A DNA stretch of 27,104 nucleotides from JBCCZC01 sp039188505 (lineage in GTDB: Bacteria > Pseudomonadota > Gammaproteobacteria > Xanthomonadales > SZUA-38). The stretch spans positions 1 through 27,104 of the forward strand of contig JBCCZC010000017.1 of NCBI GenBank assembly GCA_039188505.1, given 5' to 3'. A program made the position numbers and the translations under genes. Below the pieces are notes generated by a model that was not told where the DNA came from, ran no database searches, and was given only the letters and a program-made list of their open reading frames with translations. Below are positions 1 through 8,288 of the stretch, piece after piece. Numbering within the stretch: the stretch's first letter is position 1; each line of letters starts with the position of its first letter.

Positions 1-567
1 ACCTTCTTCAACGGTCCGGAGAGTTTCACGCCGGACGGCCGCCCGTACCTCGGGCCCGTGCCCGAAGTGGGTGGCGTGTTTGTCGCCACCGGCATGAACT
101 CCAACGGCATCCTCAACTCGGGCGGCGTCGGCGTGACGCTCGCCGAGTGGCTGATTGACGGTCACCCTTCGCGCTCGATGGGGCCGTTGCTGGCAAACCG
201 GGCCCACCCGTTCCAGCGCAACACGCGCTACAACCGTACGCGCGCAGCCGAGAGCGTCGGGTTCCACTACGGGCTCGCCTGGGCCGGGCGGCAAGTTCAG
301 TCGGCTCGGGGCGTACGCACGCTGCCGCTGCACGCGCAACTGGTGGACGCCGGTGCCGCCATGGCGGAACGCGTCGGCTGGGAAGTGCCAATGTACTTCG
401 ACAGCCACCGCCCAGCACGACCGTGGGCTGACACCCCGAGCCTCGGTTGGAAACCCTGGTTGAACGCGGTGCGCGACGAGTGCCTGGCCGCCCGCGACGC
501 TGCGGTGGGAGCTCGGCGAGCACCCGTCCAACGCGTGCCGCCACCTCGAGGTTGCCGCCGGATTTGA
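1..567 (+). CDS. Dimethylglycine/sarcosine dehydrogenase-like FAD oxidoreductase, partial and 3'-truncated
   Basis: The frame is open from the first base, so the gene begins outside the window. The visible part carries the end of the FAD-binding oxidase domain (NGPESFTPDGRPYLGP, then FVATGMNSNGILNSGGVG), the middle domain typical of dimethylglycine dehydrogenases (around ARGVRTLPLHAQL), and the first residues of the aminomethyltransferase (GcvT-like) domain (SLGWKPWLNAVRDE). Family members oxidatively demethylate N-methylated glycines and pass the one-carbon unit to tetrahydrofolate through the GcvT domain. Homology stops at about base 510 (AARDAAVG). The remaining codons to the stop at 567 are arginine/proline-rich and antisense to a phosphodiesterase gene. 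The folate domain is therefore missing, and the gene is either deleted at its 3' end or joined wrongly in the assembly. Substrate (sarcosine, dimethylglycine or another) cannot be decided. Confidence 0.75.
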   Translation, partial: TFFNGPESFTPDGRPYLGPVPEVGGVFVATGMNSNGILNSGGVGVTLAEWLIDGHPSRSMGPLLANRAHPFQRNTRYNRTRAAESVGFHYGLAWAGRQVQSARGVRTLPLHAQLVDAGAAMAERVGWEVPMYFDSHRPARPWADTPSLGWKPWLNAVRDECLAARDAAVGARRAPVQRVPPPRGCRRI

Positions 568-1138
568 AGTTCAGCAGGAAGCGTTGCTCGGGGAAACGAT
601 CCAGCACTTCGATCAGCGTGCGGATCTCACCGATCCCGTGCCCCCGGAAGGGGTAGCTCTGGCCCCCGTCGGCCGTGTAGCCGTGGCCGACGTCGAGTGA
701 CCGGAGGGTAGCCAGGTCCGTGTTTCGCACGTACCCCGCAGCCTCGGTCCGGCATTCGAGAAACGCGTCGTGGAAGACCACGATCTCGCCATCGGCGGTC
801 GGGCGAAGGTCGATCTCGACGACGTCGGCGCCGTACCCGAAGGCCGCCTCCATCGAGCGCACCGTGTTCTCGAGATAGTCATGCGTTGGCGGATGGATGC
901 GGGTTGCGGAGCAGCCGGTCCGCACGTCGAGGCCGGCCGGATCGAAGGTCTGGCTGACCCCACGGTGCGCCACGATGAGCGGGCGCTCTGCCGGTCGCTC
1001 GCCAAAGGAAATCCCGAAGCGATTCACCGCGATTCCGTACACGACGACCGCCAGCGCGAAGGCCCCCGCCAGACGCGCGGCGCGTGCCAGGCGGCGACGG
1101 AGGCTGGACTGCAGCGGGGGCGGACCGGACTCTGACAT
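113..1138 (-). CDS. Membrane-anchored glycerophosphodiester phosphodiesterase, C-terminally truncated
   Basis: GDPD enzymes hydrolyse glycerophosphodiesters to glycerol-3-phosphate and an alcohol. The chosen ATG at 1138 gives a basic N-terminus and one hydrophobic anchor (about residues 24-38), then the catalytic barrel. Visible motifs are the HRG motif (AHRGVSQ), ENTVRSMEAAF, the metal-binding EIDLRP and VFHDAF, and the later NFKSGG strand. An insertion between HRG and ENT is seen in one branch of the family. Homology ends after VGRVLAELP, near base 511. From there to the stop at 113 the frame runs antisense to the dehydrogenase and is low-complexity. About the last third of the barrel is missing, so the product is probably inactive unless the junction is an assembly fault. 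A longer frame starting at 1219 adds an arginine-rich stretch and is not preferred. Confidence 0.75.
   Translation of the reverse strand: MSESGPPPLQSSLRRRLARAARLAGAFALAVVVYGIAVNRFGISFGERPAERPLIVAHRGVSQTFDPAGLDVRTGCSATRIHPPTHDYLENTVRSMEAAFGYGADVVEIDLRPTADGEIVVFHDAFLECRTEAAGYVRNTDLATLRSLDVGHGYTADGGQSYPFRGHGIGEIRTLIEVLDRFPEQRFLLNFKSGGNLEVAARVGRVLAELPPQRRGRPGTRRAPRSTRVSNRGSGCQPTVVLGGGCRSTLALPSRRVPPWRHRRPPVARAAAACVRPEPTELAARPRRARSGTRRSRLRAYGCSACCAGTGGPGLPATAPSSAKGDRQSATRRASRRRRPS
503..515. other. Breakpoint joining two convergent truncated genes
   Basis: The plus-strand dehydrogenase keeps family-like sequence to about 510, and the minus-strand phosphodiesterase keeps its own to about 511. Both lose their C-terminal halves at the same place. 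Either a deletion removed everything between two convergent genes, or unrelated segments were joined in assembly. Confidence 0.6.
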
Positions 1139-1272
1139 GGGCCGGATGCTAACGCGAGCGGCGCGCAAAGATCGGGAAAAATCCGGGCAAAGCCGCGCGT
1201 GACGACCGGCCCGCACCACGGCAGGCCGGTGGGCCTATCGTGGCGGACGGGACAGCACTAGAGCGCGGCCGC

Positions 1273-1864
1273 ATGGATCCGAGCTACAAGCCGATCACCG
1301 GCGCTCTCCTGGCGCTCGCCTTCGGCCTCCTTCATCTCGCGCTGGAAGCAGCGACGGGTGGGATCCGGCCGCATCATTTCCTCGCCAAACCCGGAATGGC
1401 CACCCATCTCCAACGCCTTCGGCCTACCCACGCTTCCGGTCCTCGGCTGGCTCGTGGGCCTGCGCTTCGCCGCGGCTCATGGAGGTCGCGGCGTCTCCCC
1501 ACGTGCGGTTGCGTTCGGCCCGATCGTCGCCTGCGGCTACGCGGGTGCAATCGCTTTTGCCTTCACCATCGGTACCGAGGAGATCGCCGGCGGCTTCTTC
1601 TTCGCGCTCTTCGGGCTCGCATTTGTGCTGCCGCTGTACCGAATCGAGTGCCTCGCCGGGTTCGTCCTGGGCATGATGTTGGCGATCGGGGCAGTGCTGC
1701 CGGTCGTCGTGGGCGGCGTGATCGCGCTCGTGTCTCTCGCGTTGAATCCGCTGCTTCGCTGGCTCTGGAAGCGCGCGCGCCGCAGCCCCGCCCAGCAGGC
1801 TATGGGACAATTCAGCTCCGATCGGATTTCGGAAGCCCACCATGCAGCCCATCCGCCTCGTTAA
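1273..1864 (+). pseudogene. Small multi-pass membrane protein with a one-base frameshift
   Basis: Family not recognised. The first 28 or so codons from the ATG at 1273 (MDPSYKPITGALLALAFGLL...) encode one hydrophobic helix in one frame. The rest, from about 1360 to the stop at 1864, lies in the next frame and encodes at least three further hydrophobic segments (around PVLGWLVGLRF, GYAGAIAFAFTIG, and GFFFALFGLAFVLPLY through GVIALVSLALNPLL), then a basic tail. Removing one G from the GGG at 1360-1362 joins the two parts into one reading of roughly 195 residues. Codon use is G/C-ending in both parts, as expected for a real gene. The shift could be a sequencing error or a true inactivation. A GTG at 1358 could alternatively start a shorter protein. 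Confidence 0.5.
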
Positions 1865-1976
1865 CGCCGATAACCTGCGGGCGGTGGGCGTGCCGCTAGC
1901 GGTCCTGCCCGCCGCCGCGCGCCCGGTGCCGATTGACCCGCCCGGCCGGCCGGTCATAGCGGAGATCGCGCCATGA
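1842..1976 (+). CDS. Possible 44-residue ORF translationally coupled to the glycosyltransferase
   Basis: This short frame (starting MQPIRLVNADNLRAVG, ending IAEIAP) has mostly G/C-ending codons and a weak purine-rich ribosome site (CGGAAG) about seven bases before its ATG. Its TGA overlaps the ATG of the next gene as ATGA, the usual geometry of translational coupling. It contains several prolines, no hydrophobic helix and no recognisable motif. It may be a genuine small protein or leader, or the residue of a larger decayed gene. Evidence is limited to codon pattern and spacing. Confidence 0.3.
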   Translation: MQPIRLVNADNLRAVGVPLAVLPAAARPVPIDPPGRPVIAEIAP

Positions 1977-3262
1977 GGGCGCTGATCGTGACCCTCGGCT
2001 CGCGGGGAGATGTCCAGCCCTTCATCGCCCTGGGCATGGCGCTGCGGGACCGTGGCCACGAGGTATCGCTCTGCACCCCCGACCGCTTCGAGTCCTTCGT
2101 CACCGACCACGGCCTCGGCTTCCTGCCCGCCGACGGCGGCTTCATCGATCTCCTTGAAAGCGAGGAGGGCAAGCAGCTCATCGAGGAGCTCCGCAGCCTC
2201 TGGGGCACGTTGAAGGCAAGCGCACGCCTCATGCGCCGTGTGCGCGAGTTGATCGGGTCCTTCCTCGAAGATGCCTGGACGCGGGCGCGGGATTTCCAAC
2301 CCGATCTGCTGGTCCTCGGCTCCAAGGGAATCATGGGCTCGGCGATCGCCGCGCGGCTGGGCATCCCGGCCGCGCTGGTCATGCCGCTTCCGCAGCTGGT
2401 GCCGCACGGAGATTTCCCGGTGGTGGGCTTTCCCCGGCTGCCCTTCGGCCCTGCCTACAACCGCGCGACGCATCGTTTCGTGCTCCTGATGACGGGCTTC
2501 TACGCCCGCATGCTCGAGGACTTCCGGACCAACACCCTGGACCTGCCCCCCGCGCGCGGCGTGGCCGGGCTGCTCGCCGACCTTGACGGCCGCCCCTGGC
2601 CGATCCTCCACTGCTACAGCCCGCAGCTCGTGCCGCGCCCGCGGGAGTGGCCCGATCATGCCAGCGTCGATGGCTTCTGGTTCCTCGATCGCGACGCGGA
2701 CTGGCAACCGCCGGAGGAACTGCTCCGCTTCCTCGACGCGGGGACAGCGCCCGTGTGCATCGGCTTCGGCAGCATGGCGGGCCGCTTTCCCGAGCAGGTC
2801 ACGACCGCAGCGCTCGACGCGGTGAAGGCCGCCGGCATCCGGGCGATCCTGCTGACCGGCTGGGGCGGTCTGCAGGCGGGTGACCTGCCCTCCTCGATCC
2901 ATGCCACCGACCAGGTGCCGCACGACTGGTTGTTCGAACGCTGCTCGGCGGTCGTACACCATGGCGGCGCCGGCACCACTGGGGCCGGTCTGCGGGCTGG
3001 TCTGCCGACGCTGATCTGTCCCTTCGGCCTGGACCAGCCCTTCTGGGGTCAGCGCGTGCACGCGCTCGGCGTCGGCCCCGAGCCGGTCCCGCAGCGCCAG
3101 CTTCGGCGCCGTGGTATCGCGGCGGAGCTGGCCGATCTGGTGGGCAATGACGGCTATCGCGAGCGCGCCCGGGCGCTGGCCGAGCGCATCGCCGGGGACC
3201 CTGGCCCCGCCGACGTCGCAAGGCGTCTCGAAACCCTTCAGCGCACCTGGCCGTATCCGTGA
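1973..3262 (+). CDS. GT1-family glycosyltransferase (sterol/macrolide glucosyltransferase type)
   Basis: The 429-residue length and both ends fit the UGT-like GT1 family with GT-B fold, which moves a sugar from a nucleotide donor to lipid, sterol or polyketide acceptors. The N-terminus has the typical acceptor-domain start (LIVTLGSRGDVQPFIALG, then RGHEVSLCTP). The C-terminal donor-binding domain has GFGSMAGR near residue 265 and the signature VHHGGAGTTGAGLRAGLPT from about residue 326, followed by PFGLDQPFWG, which contacts the sugar. No signal peptide or membrane helix is seen, so the enzyme is probably cytoplasmic or peripheral to the inner membrane. A GGAG ribosome site lies eight bases before the ATG, which overlaps the stop of a short upstream ORF. 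The acceptor cannot be predicted. Confidence 0.85.
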   Translation: MRALIVTLGSRGDVQPFIALGMALRDRGHEVSLCTPDRFESFVTDHGLGFLPADGGFIDLLESEEGKQLIEELRSLWGTLKASARLMRRVRELIGSFLEDAWTRARDFQPDLLVLGSKGIMGSAIAARLGIPAALVMPLPQLVPHGDFPVVGFPRLPFGPAYNRATHRFVLLMTGFYARMLEDFRTNTLDLPPARGVAGLLADLDGRPWPILHCYSPQLVPRPREWPDHASVDGFWFLDRDADWQPPEELLRFLDAGTAPVCIGFGSMAGRFPEQVTTAALDAVKAAGIRAILLTGWGGLQAGDLPSSIHATDQVPHDWLFERCSAVVHHGGAGTTGAGLRAGLPTLICPFGLDQPFWGQRVHALGVGPEPVPQRQLRRRGIAAELADLVGNDGYRERARALAERIAGDPGPADVARRLETLQRTWPYP

Positions 3263-3476
3263 GCCAGGCGAACGGCGACGATCCCGCGCGCAGGATCCGG
3301 GGGCGGCGGCGTCATTGTCGTCTGACCGTTCGCCATCACACCGGAAGCGGGCGCCTCGACAAGCGGTTTCGCGGCTGCCGCCAGTCCGCGCCCGAGGCGC
3401 GCAGCACCCCGCGCGCCACGGGACGCAATCAATGGTCGGGAGACCTGGATGCCGGCTCGGGTGGTAGTCTCCCTGA

Positions 3477-4295
3477 ATGAAGGCCATCCTGCCCGCGGTC
3501 ACGCTGTGCGCCGTCTCCGCGGCCGGGCCGGAGATCACCCGCAACTCGGACGTGGCGCGGATTGCCGAGGGCAACTTCTGCGAGCCCGAAACGGTCCTGG
3601 CCATGCCGGACGGGTCACTGCTCGTCTCCAACGTCTGCGACTTCCGCCAGCCGGGAACCGGTTTCCTGACCCGCCTGGACCACGACGGGGAAGTGCTCGC
3701 CTGGCGGGCGGTCGACGGGCTGGACGCGCCGCTCGGCATGGCGCTGCACGGGGACGAGCTGCTCGTCGTGGACGCGAACCGGATCCGCCGTTTCGCACTC
3801 CCGGAGCTGGCACCGGGGGCCGTACTCCCGCTGGAGACCGCGGTCGCCAACGACATCGCCGTCGATCCGAATGGAACGATCTACGTCACGGACACCGGGC
3901 GCGGCGAGGTGATCGTCATCGACGCGGACAGCGGGCCGGAACCCCTCCTGGGCGCGGGCCGGTTCCCGGGCGCAAACGGCATCGCGGCGACCGCCGACAC
4001 GCTGCTGGTCGGCGGCGAAGCGCTCTGGCAGGTCACGCTGGCGACCGGCGCGATCGAGCGCCTGGGGCCAGCGTGGCTGGGCGACATCGACGGGATCGAA
4101 CTCGAGGCGGACGGAACCATTCAGGTCACCCCGGTCGGAGGCCCCCTCATCAGGCTCCGCGATGGCGCGGTCATCGACGTCATCGGTGGTCCGGGCGTGA
4201 GCAGCGCCAATCACGGTTACGCGGCGGCGTTCGGGCTCGCCCTGATCCCGACCGGCTTCGACAATACGGTGATTGCCGTCCGGCTCAGCCCGTGA
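3477..4295 (+). CDS. Secreted SMP-30/gluconolactonase-like beta-propeller protein
   Basis: A 272-residue protein with a short hydrophobic N-terminus (MKAILPAVTLCAVSAAG) that could be a signal peptide. It then has repeated propeller-blade strands: LAMPDGSLLVSNVCDF, GMALHGDELLVVDANRI, NDIAVDPNGTIYVTDTG and NGIAATADTLLVGGEAL. This pattern is shared by SMP-30/gluconolactonase and NHL proteins, which either hydrolyse lactones with a bound metal ion or act as binding scaffolds. I could not assign the metal ligands with certainty, so enzyme activity is open. The gene is preceded by 214 bases with no clear feature, and its ribosome site is weak. Its stop codon overlaps the 3' end of the convergent diguanylate cyclase gene by eleven bases. 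Confidence 0.7.
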   Translation: MKAILPAVTLCAVSAAGPEITRNSDVARIAEGNFCEPETVLAMPDGSLLVSNVCDFRQPGTGFLTRLDHDGEVLAWRAVDGLDAPLGMALHGDELLVVDANRIRRFALPELAPGAVLPLETAVANDIAVDPNGTIYVTDTGRGEVIVIDADSGPEPLLGAGRFPGANGIAATADTLLVGGEALWQVTLATGAIERLGPAWLGDIDGIELEADGTIQVTPVGGPLIRLRDGAVIDVIGGPGVSSANHGYAAAFGLALIPTGFDNTVIAVRLSP

Positions 4296-7161
4296 CGACG
4301 AGGCAGTTCTTGCCGCTCTGCTTGCCCTGAAGCAGCCTGCCGTCCGCGCGGTTGATCGACCGGATGCAGCTCTCCCCGGTGCGCAGATGGGCCAGCCCCA
4401 GGGTGATCGTGATCGGCGGAATCTTCGTGCCAACTTCGGGCTGGCGCGTCTCGACGGCATGCCGGGCGCGCTCGGCCGCGGCGGCGGCCGCCGCACCGTC
4501 ATCGGCGAGCAGGCGAAGAATGAACTCCTCGCCGCCCCAGCGCGCGACGAGGGCGTTGGAATCGGTGGCCTGCTGCAGCACCCGGGCCACATGCTGGAGC
4601 ACGAGGTCACCGATGTCGTGGCCGAAGCGGTCGTTGAAGCTCTTGAAGTCGTCGACGTCGATGATGGCGAAGTAGACCTGACCGTTGGGATCGGCATTCT
4701 CCACCTGCGCGAGAAAGCCGCGTCGGTTGAGCAGGCCGGTCAGATAGTCGGTGGAGGCCGCGCGGGCCAGGGACCGGTTGGCCTCCTGAAGCGCCCGGGT
4801 CTGGCGGTCGACCTCGTGCTGCAGCTCGCGGTTCCGCGCACGGATCCGCTGCGTATTCCAGAAGTTCCAGGCCCACGCGAACGAGAGCAGCCCGATCGCC
4901 ACGGCACTCTGGCCCCATAGCGTCTGCCACCAGGCCGGCAGGACCTCGACGCCGATGGTCGCCGCGCGGCGGTTCCAGAGACCGTTGGCGTTGGCCGCCT
5001 CCAGCTCGAAGGTATACTCGCCCGGGTCGAGCCCCGTGAACAGGGTCTCGGGATCGCCGCTGACGGCGCTCCAGGCGTCATCGGCCCCGGTCAGGCGCCA
5101 GCGGAACCGATTGGCAGTCGCGTTGCGATAGTCGGCGGCCATGAAGCGCAGCCGGAGACTGCCCGCGCTCGGGGGTAGCGTGACCGTACGGCCGACCGTG
5201 GTCGGCTCGCCGTCAACCCACGCGGCGATGATGGCCGCGTCCGGCGCCGCCTGTTCCAGCGAAACGCGGCCCGGCAGGAAGCTCACGAAGCCACCGAGCC
5301 CGCCGAAGTAGACCCGCCCGTTATCACCGACATGGCCCGAGCGGGCATAGAATTCCTCCACCGCGAGGCCGTCGGATCTCCCGAACCGGGTGACCGATCG
5401 ACCCTCGCGGTCGATGGCGATGACGCCTCGGTTGGTCGCTGCCCAGATCCGTCCCGGACCGGCCGCCAGACGCTGTACAGGGGTATTCGGGAAATCCGGG
5501 ATGAGGAGGAGCCGTTCCCCGCTGTTCCTGACCTCGTCGTACTGCGCGAGGCCGAAGCTCGAGGCGACCCAGAGCTCGCCGTCGAGGAACAGCAGATCGT
5601 GGATGTTGCCGTCGAGTCCCAGCGTTTCCTTGGTGACGACCCGCACCTCGCCCGTAGGCGCAACATGGGCGATGCCGATATTCCAGAGTCCGAGCCAGAT
5701 GCCGCCTGCGCCGTCAGGCTCGATGTCGGAGATCGACACGTCCGGCAGCTCGACATCCCCTCCCGGAGCGTACTGGCGGACCGAGCCGTCGCTGGCGAAG
5801 CGGAACAGTCCGCTGGCCCAGGTGCCGATGTCGACGGCACCGTCGACGTAGCCGTGGATGACCGTGGCGTCTTCCCCGTCGAGCGAGGCGAAGCGGGGCA
5901 CCGTCGAGAGCTCGCCCGACCGGGGATCGAACTCGAGCACGCTACCCCGCGCGGCCACGAGCACCCGGTCGCCGGCCTCGGAGAATCGATTGATCGGATA
6001 ACTCTCGCTGTCCGGCACGCGGGTAAAGCTATTGCCGTCCGCCGTGCGACGAAGCCGCCAGATGCCCCGGCGTGAACCCAGCAGCAGGTCGTCCGGCGCC
6101 AGTTCGTAGACACTGTCGGCGGTCGCCAGCCTGGATTCGAGCCGATACCCATCGAAGCCCGGAACGGTCGGCTGAGCCCGGATCACCCCAGCTTCCCGGG
6201 TGGCGATCCAGCCGACTCCGCTGCGGTCGAAATGGAAGCGACGGATGTTGCGCTCGGGGAACAGGACCGGTTCCGGCTGGCCGAGGGGAGGCACGGCATT
6301 GCCGTCGACGTCGACGGCGCGCACGCCCGCCAGGGTCCCCAGCAGCACGTTGCCGCGGGGGGAGCGGGCCAGCGTGTTGATGAGCGGCAGATCGCCCGCC
6401 AGGCGCCGCAGACCGGCGTCTTCGAGGCGATAGATCGTTTCGCCGTCGGCAACCCACAGCGCGTCGTCGACGAGGAGCAGGGCGCGGGGGTAGTCCAGCC
6501 AGGGCTGGTCCGGGCTGAAGGTCCTGCCGGTGACCGATTCCAACCCGTCGTTCGTTGCGACCCAGATGTCTCCATCGGGGCCTTCGGCGACGGACCAGAC
6601 CCGCATGAAGGGCATGCCGTTGGCCCGGGCCTGCGGCTGCACGGCGCCCCGGGGCTGATCGAGCCGGTAGAGCCCGCTGTCCGCCGAGCCGATCCAGACG
6701 CGGCCGGCGGAGTCCTCGAACAGAACCTGGATATGGGTCGGCGCCTGAGCTGCGGTCACGCGCTCGAAGCGGCCATCAACATCGAGCAGTCGATTGAGAC
6801 CGCCACCCCAGGTGCCGACGATGACGGTGCCCTCCGAGGTGGCCAGCACCTCACCCGCCGCCGAATGCGACAGCGATTCCGGGTCCGCGGGATCATGGAG
6901 AAAGGACCGGACCTGGTAGCCATCGAAGACATTGGCGCCACCGGCGGCGCTACCCAGCCAGATCCGGCCACGCGCGTCCTGCGAGATGCTGAAGATCGTT
7001 GAGTCCGCCAAGCCGTCGGCGAGGCTCAGCATCTCGAACTGGACCGACTGCGGGCGGGACCAGATACCCGAAGCTCCGGCCGTCGACCAGACGGAGGCGA
7101 TGGCGACGGCCATGGCGCCGAGGAGTCCTGGCAGGCAGCGGTGGGGCGATCCTGATCTCAA
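4285..7161 (-). CDS. Periplasmic two-component-regulator propeller / Y_Y_Y / GGDEF diguanylate cyclase
   Basis: A one-piece sensor with the output domain of a diguanylate cyclase instead of the usual histidine kinase. From a TTG at 7161 it has a signal peptide (basic start, hydrophobic LPGLLGAMAVAIASVW). Two seven-bladed-propeller regions made of short repeats follow (ARGRIWLGSAAGG, AGRVWIGSADSGL, DGDIWVATNDG and others). Next come a Y_Y_Y immunoglobulin-like domain (about 665-742), one transmembrane helix (about 748-767), a coiled linker and a GGDEF domain (about 804-958). The catalytic GGEEF is at residues 877-881, and the DVDDFKSFND motif that binds metal and GTP is present. The inhibitory RxxD site before GGEEF is absent (DSNA there). 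The TTG has GGA seven bases upstream. An earlier TTG at 7212 and a later ATG at 7113 are less convincing. It lies 99 bases downstream of the LytTR gene, on the same strand. Confidence 0.88.
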   Translation of the reverse strand: MRSGSPHRCLPGLLGAMAVAIASVWSTAGASGIWSRPQSVQFEMLSLADGLADSTIFSISQDARGRIWLGSAAGGANVFDGYQVRSFLHDPADPESLSHSAAGEVLATSEGTVIVGTWGGGLNRLLDVDGRFERVTAAQAPTHIQVLFEDSAGRVWIGSADSGLYRLDQPRGAVQPQARANGMPFMRVWSVAEGPDGDIWVATNDGLESVTGRTFSPDQPWLDYPRALLLVDDALWVADGETIYRLEDAGLRRLAGDLPLINTLARSPRGNVLLGTLAGVRAVDVDGNAVPPLGQPEPVLFPERNIRRFHFDRSGVGWIATREAGVIRAQPTVPGFDGYRLESRLATADSVYELAPDDLLLGSRRGIWRLRRTADGNSFTRVPDSESYPINRFSEAGDRVLVAARGSVLEFDPRSGELSTVPRFASLDGEDATVIHGYVDGAVDIGTWASGLFRFASDGSVRQYAPGGDVELPDVSISDIEPDGAGGIWLGLWNIGIAHVAPTGEVRVVTKETLGLDGNIHDLLFLDGELWVASSFGLAQYDEVRNSGERLLLIPDFPNTPVQRLAAGPGRIWAATNRGVIAIDREGRSVTRFGRSDGLAVEEFYARSGHVGDNGRVYFGGLGGFVSFLPGRVSLEQAAPDAAIIAAWVDGEPTTVGRTVTLPPSAGSLRLRFMAADYRNATANRFRWRLTGADDAWSAVSGDPETLFTGLDPGEYTFELEAANANGLWNRRAATIGVEVLPAWWQTLWGQSAVAIGLLSFAWAWNFWNTQRIRARNRELQHEVDRQTRALQEANRSLARAASTDYLTGLLNRRGFLAQVENADPNGQVYFAIIDVDDFKSFNDRFGHDIGDLVLQHVARVLQQATDSNALVARWGGEEFILRLLADDGAAAAAAAERARHAVETRQPEVGTKIPPITITLGLAHLRTGESCIRSINRADGRLLQGKQSGKNCLVVTG

Positions 7162-7234
7162 GTTTCGTCCGCGACTGGAAAAATTCGAGTCTAGCGGCAA
7201 ATTGCGGAGCAAAAACGAAGGATTTCGCAGACGC

Positions 7235-7265
7235 GACGTTCGTTTACAGCGACGAAACCGTTATC
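7235..7265 (+). promoter_or_regulatory. Candidate LytTR-type direct repeat upstream of the diguanylate cyclase gene
   Basis: GACGTTCGT (7235-7243) and ACCGTTATC (7257-7265) are separated by 13 bases, so the repeats start 22 bases apart, about two helical turns. LytTR proteins typically bind pairs of nine-base elements resembling [TA][AC][CA]GTTN[AG][TC] with 12-13 bases between them; each copy here has one mismatch. The site lies between the LytTR gene, overlapping its stop codon, and the cyclase start. By-eye match only. Confidence 0.3.
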
Positions 7266-8109
7266 CCAGCTCGGCTCGCAGGGCCGCGCGATAGCGCCGG
7301 CTCACCGGCACGACGTGCCCGCCGGTGAGCCTTGCCCGAGCATCACCGGTGTCGAAGGGCTCGATTTCGCTCACGCGATCCATGTTGAGAATCGCCGAGC
7401 GATGGACGCGCACGAAACCGGCCTCGCTCAAGCGCTGCTCGATATTGCCCATGGTTTCGCGCAGCGGGTATAGCCGTCGCCCGACGTGCAGATTCACGTA
7501 GTTGCCTGCCGCTTCGATCCAGTCGATATCGTCGACCTTCACCAGGAACTCGCGGCCCAGCTTCTTCACGAGGAAGCGGTCGGTTACCGGCGCGGGCGGC
7601 GCCTCCTCCCGGCCCTCCGCGAGGAACCGGGCCTCACCCTGGAGCCGCAGGAGCACAAAGCGGTAGAGATAGATGATCGCGAGGATCTCGAAGTAGGATC
7701 GGAAGTCCTTCAGGTATTCGTAGCCGAACCCCTGCAGCACCGGCCCGAAGCTGTAGCTCTCCCCGACGACGGCGTAGACCAGCTTGCGCAGGAGGATCAT
7801 GGCGGCGACGTGGACGACCGACCAGGCCACGGTGAAGCCGAGATGCGCCAGCAGGTTGCGCCGTAGCGTTCCCAGCCGCAGCGGGAAGCGCGCGCCGAAG
7901 GCCAGCATGACGGGCAGTAGCAGGCCGATCATTAGCGTGCTGGTCCCTTCCCAGGTGACCAACTTCCAGAACGGAATGCCGCCGCCCGCCCGAGCGCTGT
8001 CGATGACCGACACGCTGGTATTCGCGACCCAGTTCACGAACAGGATGCCGCACCAGATCACCAGCTCGTAGCGGCGGTGGTGGCGCAGGTAGTGCTTGAG
8101 CCCGCTCAT
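7261..8109 (-). CDS. Membrane-bound LytTR-family transcriptional regulator
   Basis: A 282-residue protein with four predicted membrane helices in the first 160 or so residues (around VIWCGILFVNWVA, TLMIGLLLPVMLAF, LGFTVAWSVVHVAAMILL and YFEILAIIYLYRFVLL). A LytTR DNA-binding domain follows from about residue 177 (FLVKKLGREFLVKVDDIDWI, EAAGNYVNLHVG, FVRVHRSAILNMDRV). There is no receiver domain, so signals are probably sensed in or near the membrane and passed directly to DNA, as in other membrane LytTR regulators. The ATG at 8109 starts a positively charged N-terminus (MSGLKHYLRHHRRYEL). The gene is divergent from an acyltransferase gene and just upstream of a propeller diguanylate cyclase gene. 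LytTR-like elements occur in both flanking gaps, which suggests both neighbours as targets. Confidence 0.88.
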   Translation of the reverse strand: MSGLKHYLRHHRRYELVIWCGILFVNWVANTSVSVIDSARAGGGIPFWKLVTWEGTSTLMIGLLLPVMLAFGARFPLRLGTLRRNLLAHLGFTVAWSVVHVAAMILLRKLVYAVVGESYSFGPVLQGFGYEYLKDFRSYFEILAIIYLYRFVLLRLQGEARFLAEGREEAPPAPVTDRFLVKKLGREFLVKVDDIDWIEAAGNYVNLHVGRRLYPLRETMGNIEQRLSEAGFVRVHRSAILNMDRVSEIEPFDTGDARARLTGGHVVPVSRRYRAALRAELG

Positions 8110-8165
8110 GGCACGATTCTAGCGGACGTGGGCGCGGCTCCGGCACGCACCCCGCGGTGCGTCCC

Positions 8166-8174
8166 ACCGTTCGT
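8166..8174 (+). promoter_or_regulatory. Single LytTR-like half-site in the divergent promoter region
   Basis: ACCGTTCGT matches all defined positions of the LytTR element [TA][AC][CA]GTTN[AG][TC]. It sits in the 179-base gap between the LytTR gene and the acyltransferase gene. A partner at the normal distance is poor (ACTGGTCAC at 8189, with 14 bases between), so this is weak evidence for autoregulation. Confidence 0.22.
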
Positions 8175-8288
8175 CACTCGCTCCCGCCACTGGTCACCGG
8201 CTCACCGGCCCCCGACCTTTTCAGGGCGCGATCGCGGCATCGCTACGCGACGATGAGGCGCCACCGAACCAGACCGGAGTGACACCGC

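Noticed and set aside
1424..3856. Very long minus-strand open frame opposite the glycosyltransferase
   Set aside because: It is antisense to a well-supported GT1 gene, crosses several genes, and its product is low-complexity and rich in Arg/Ala/Gly/Gln, typical of shadow frames in GC-rich DNA.
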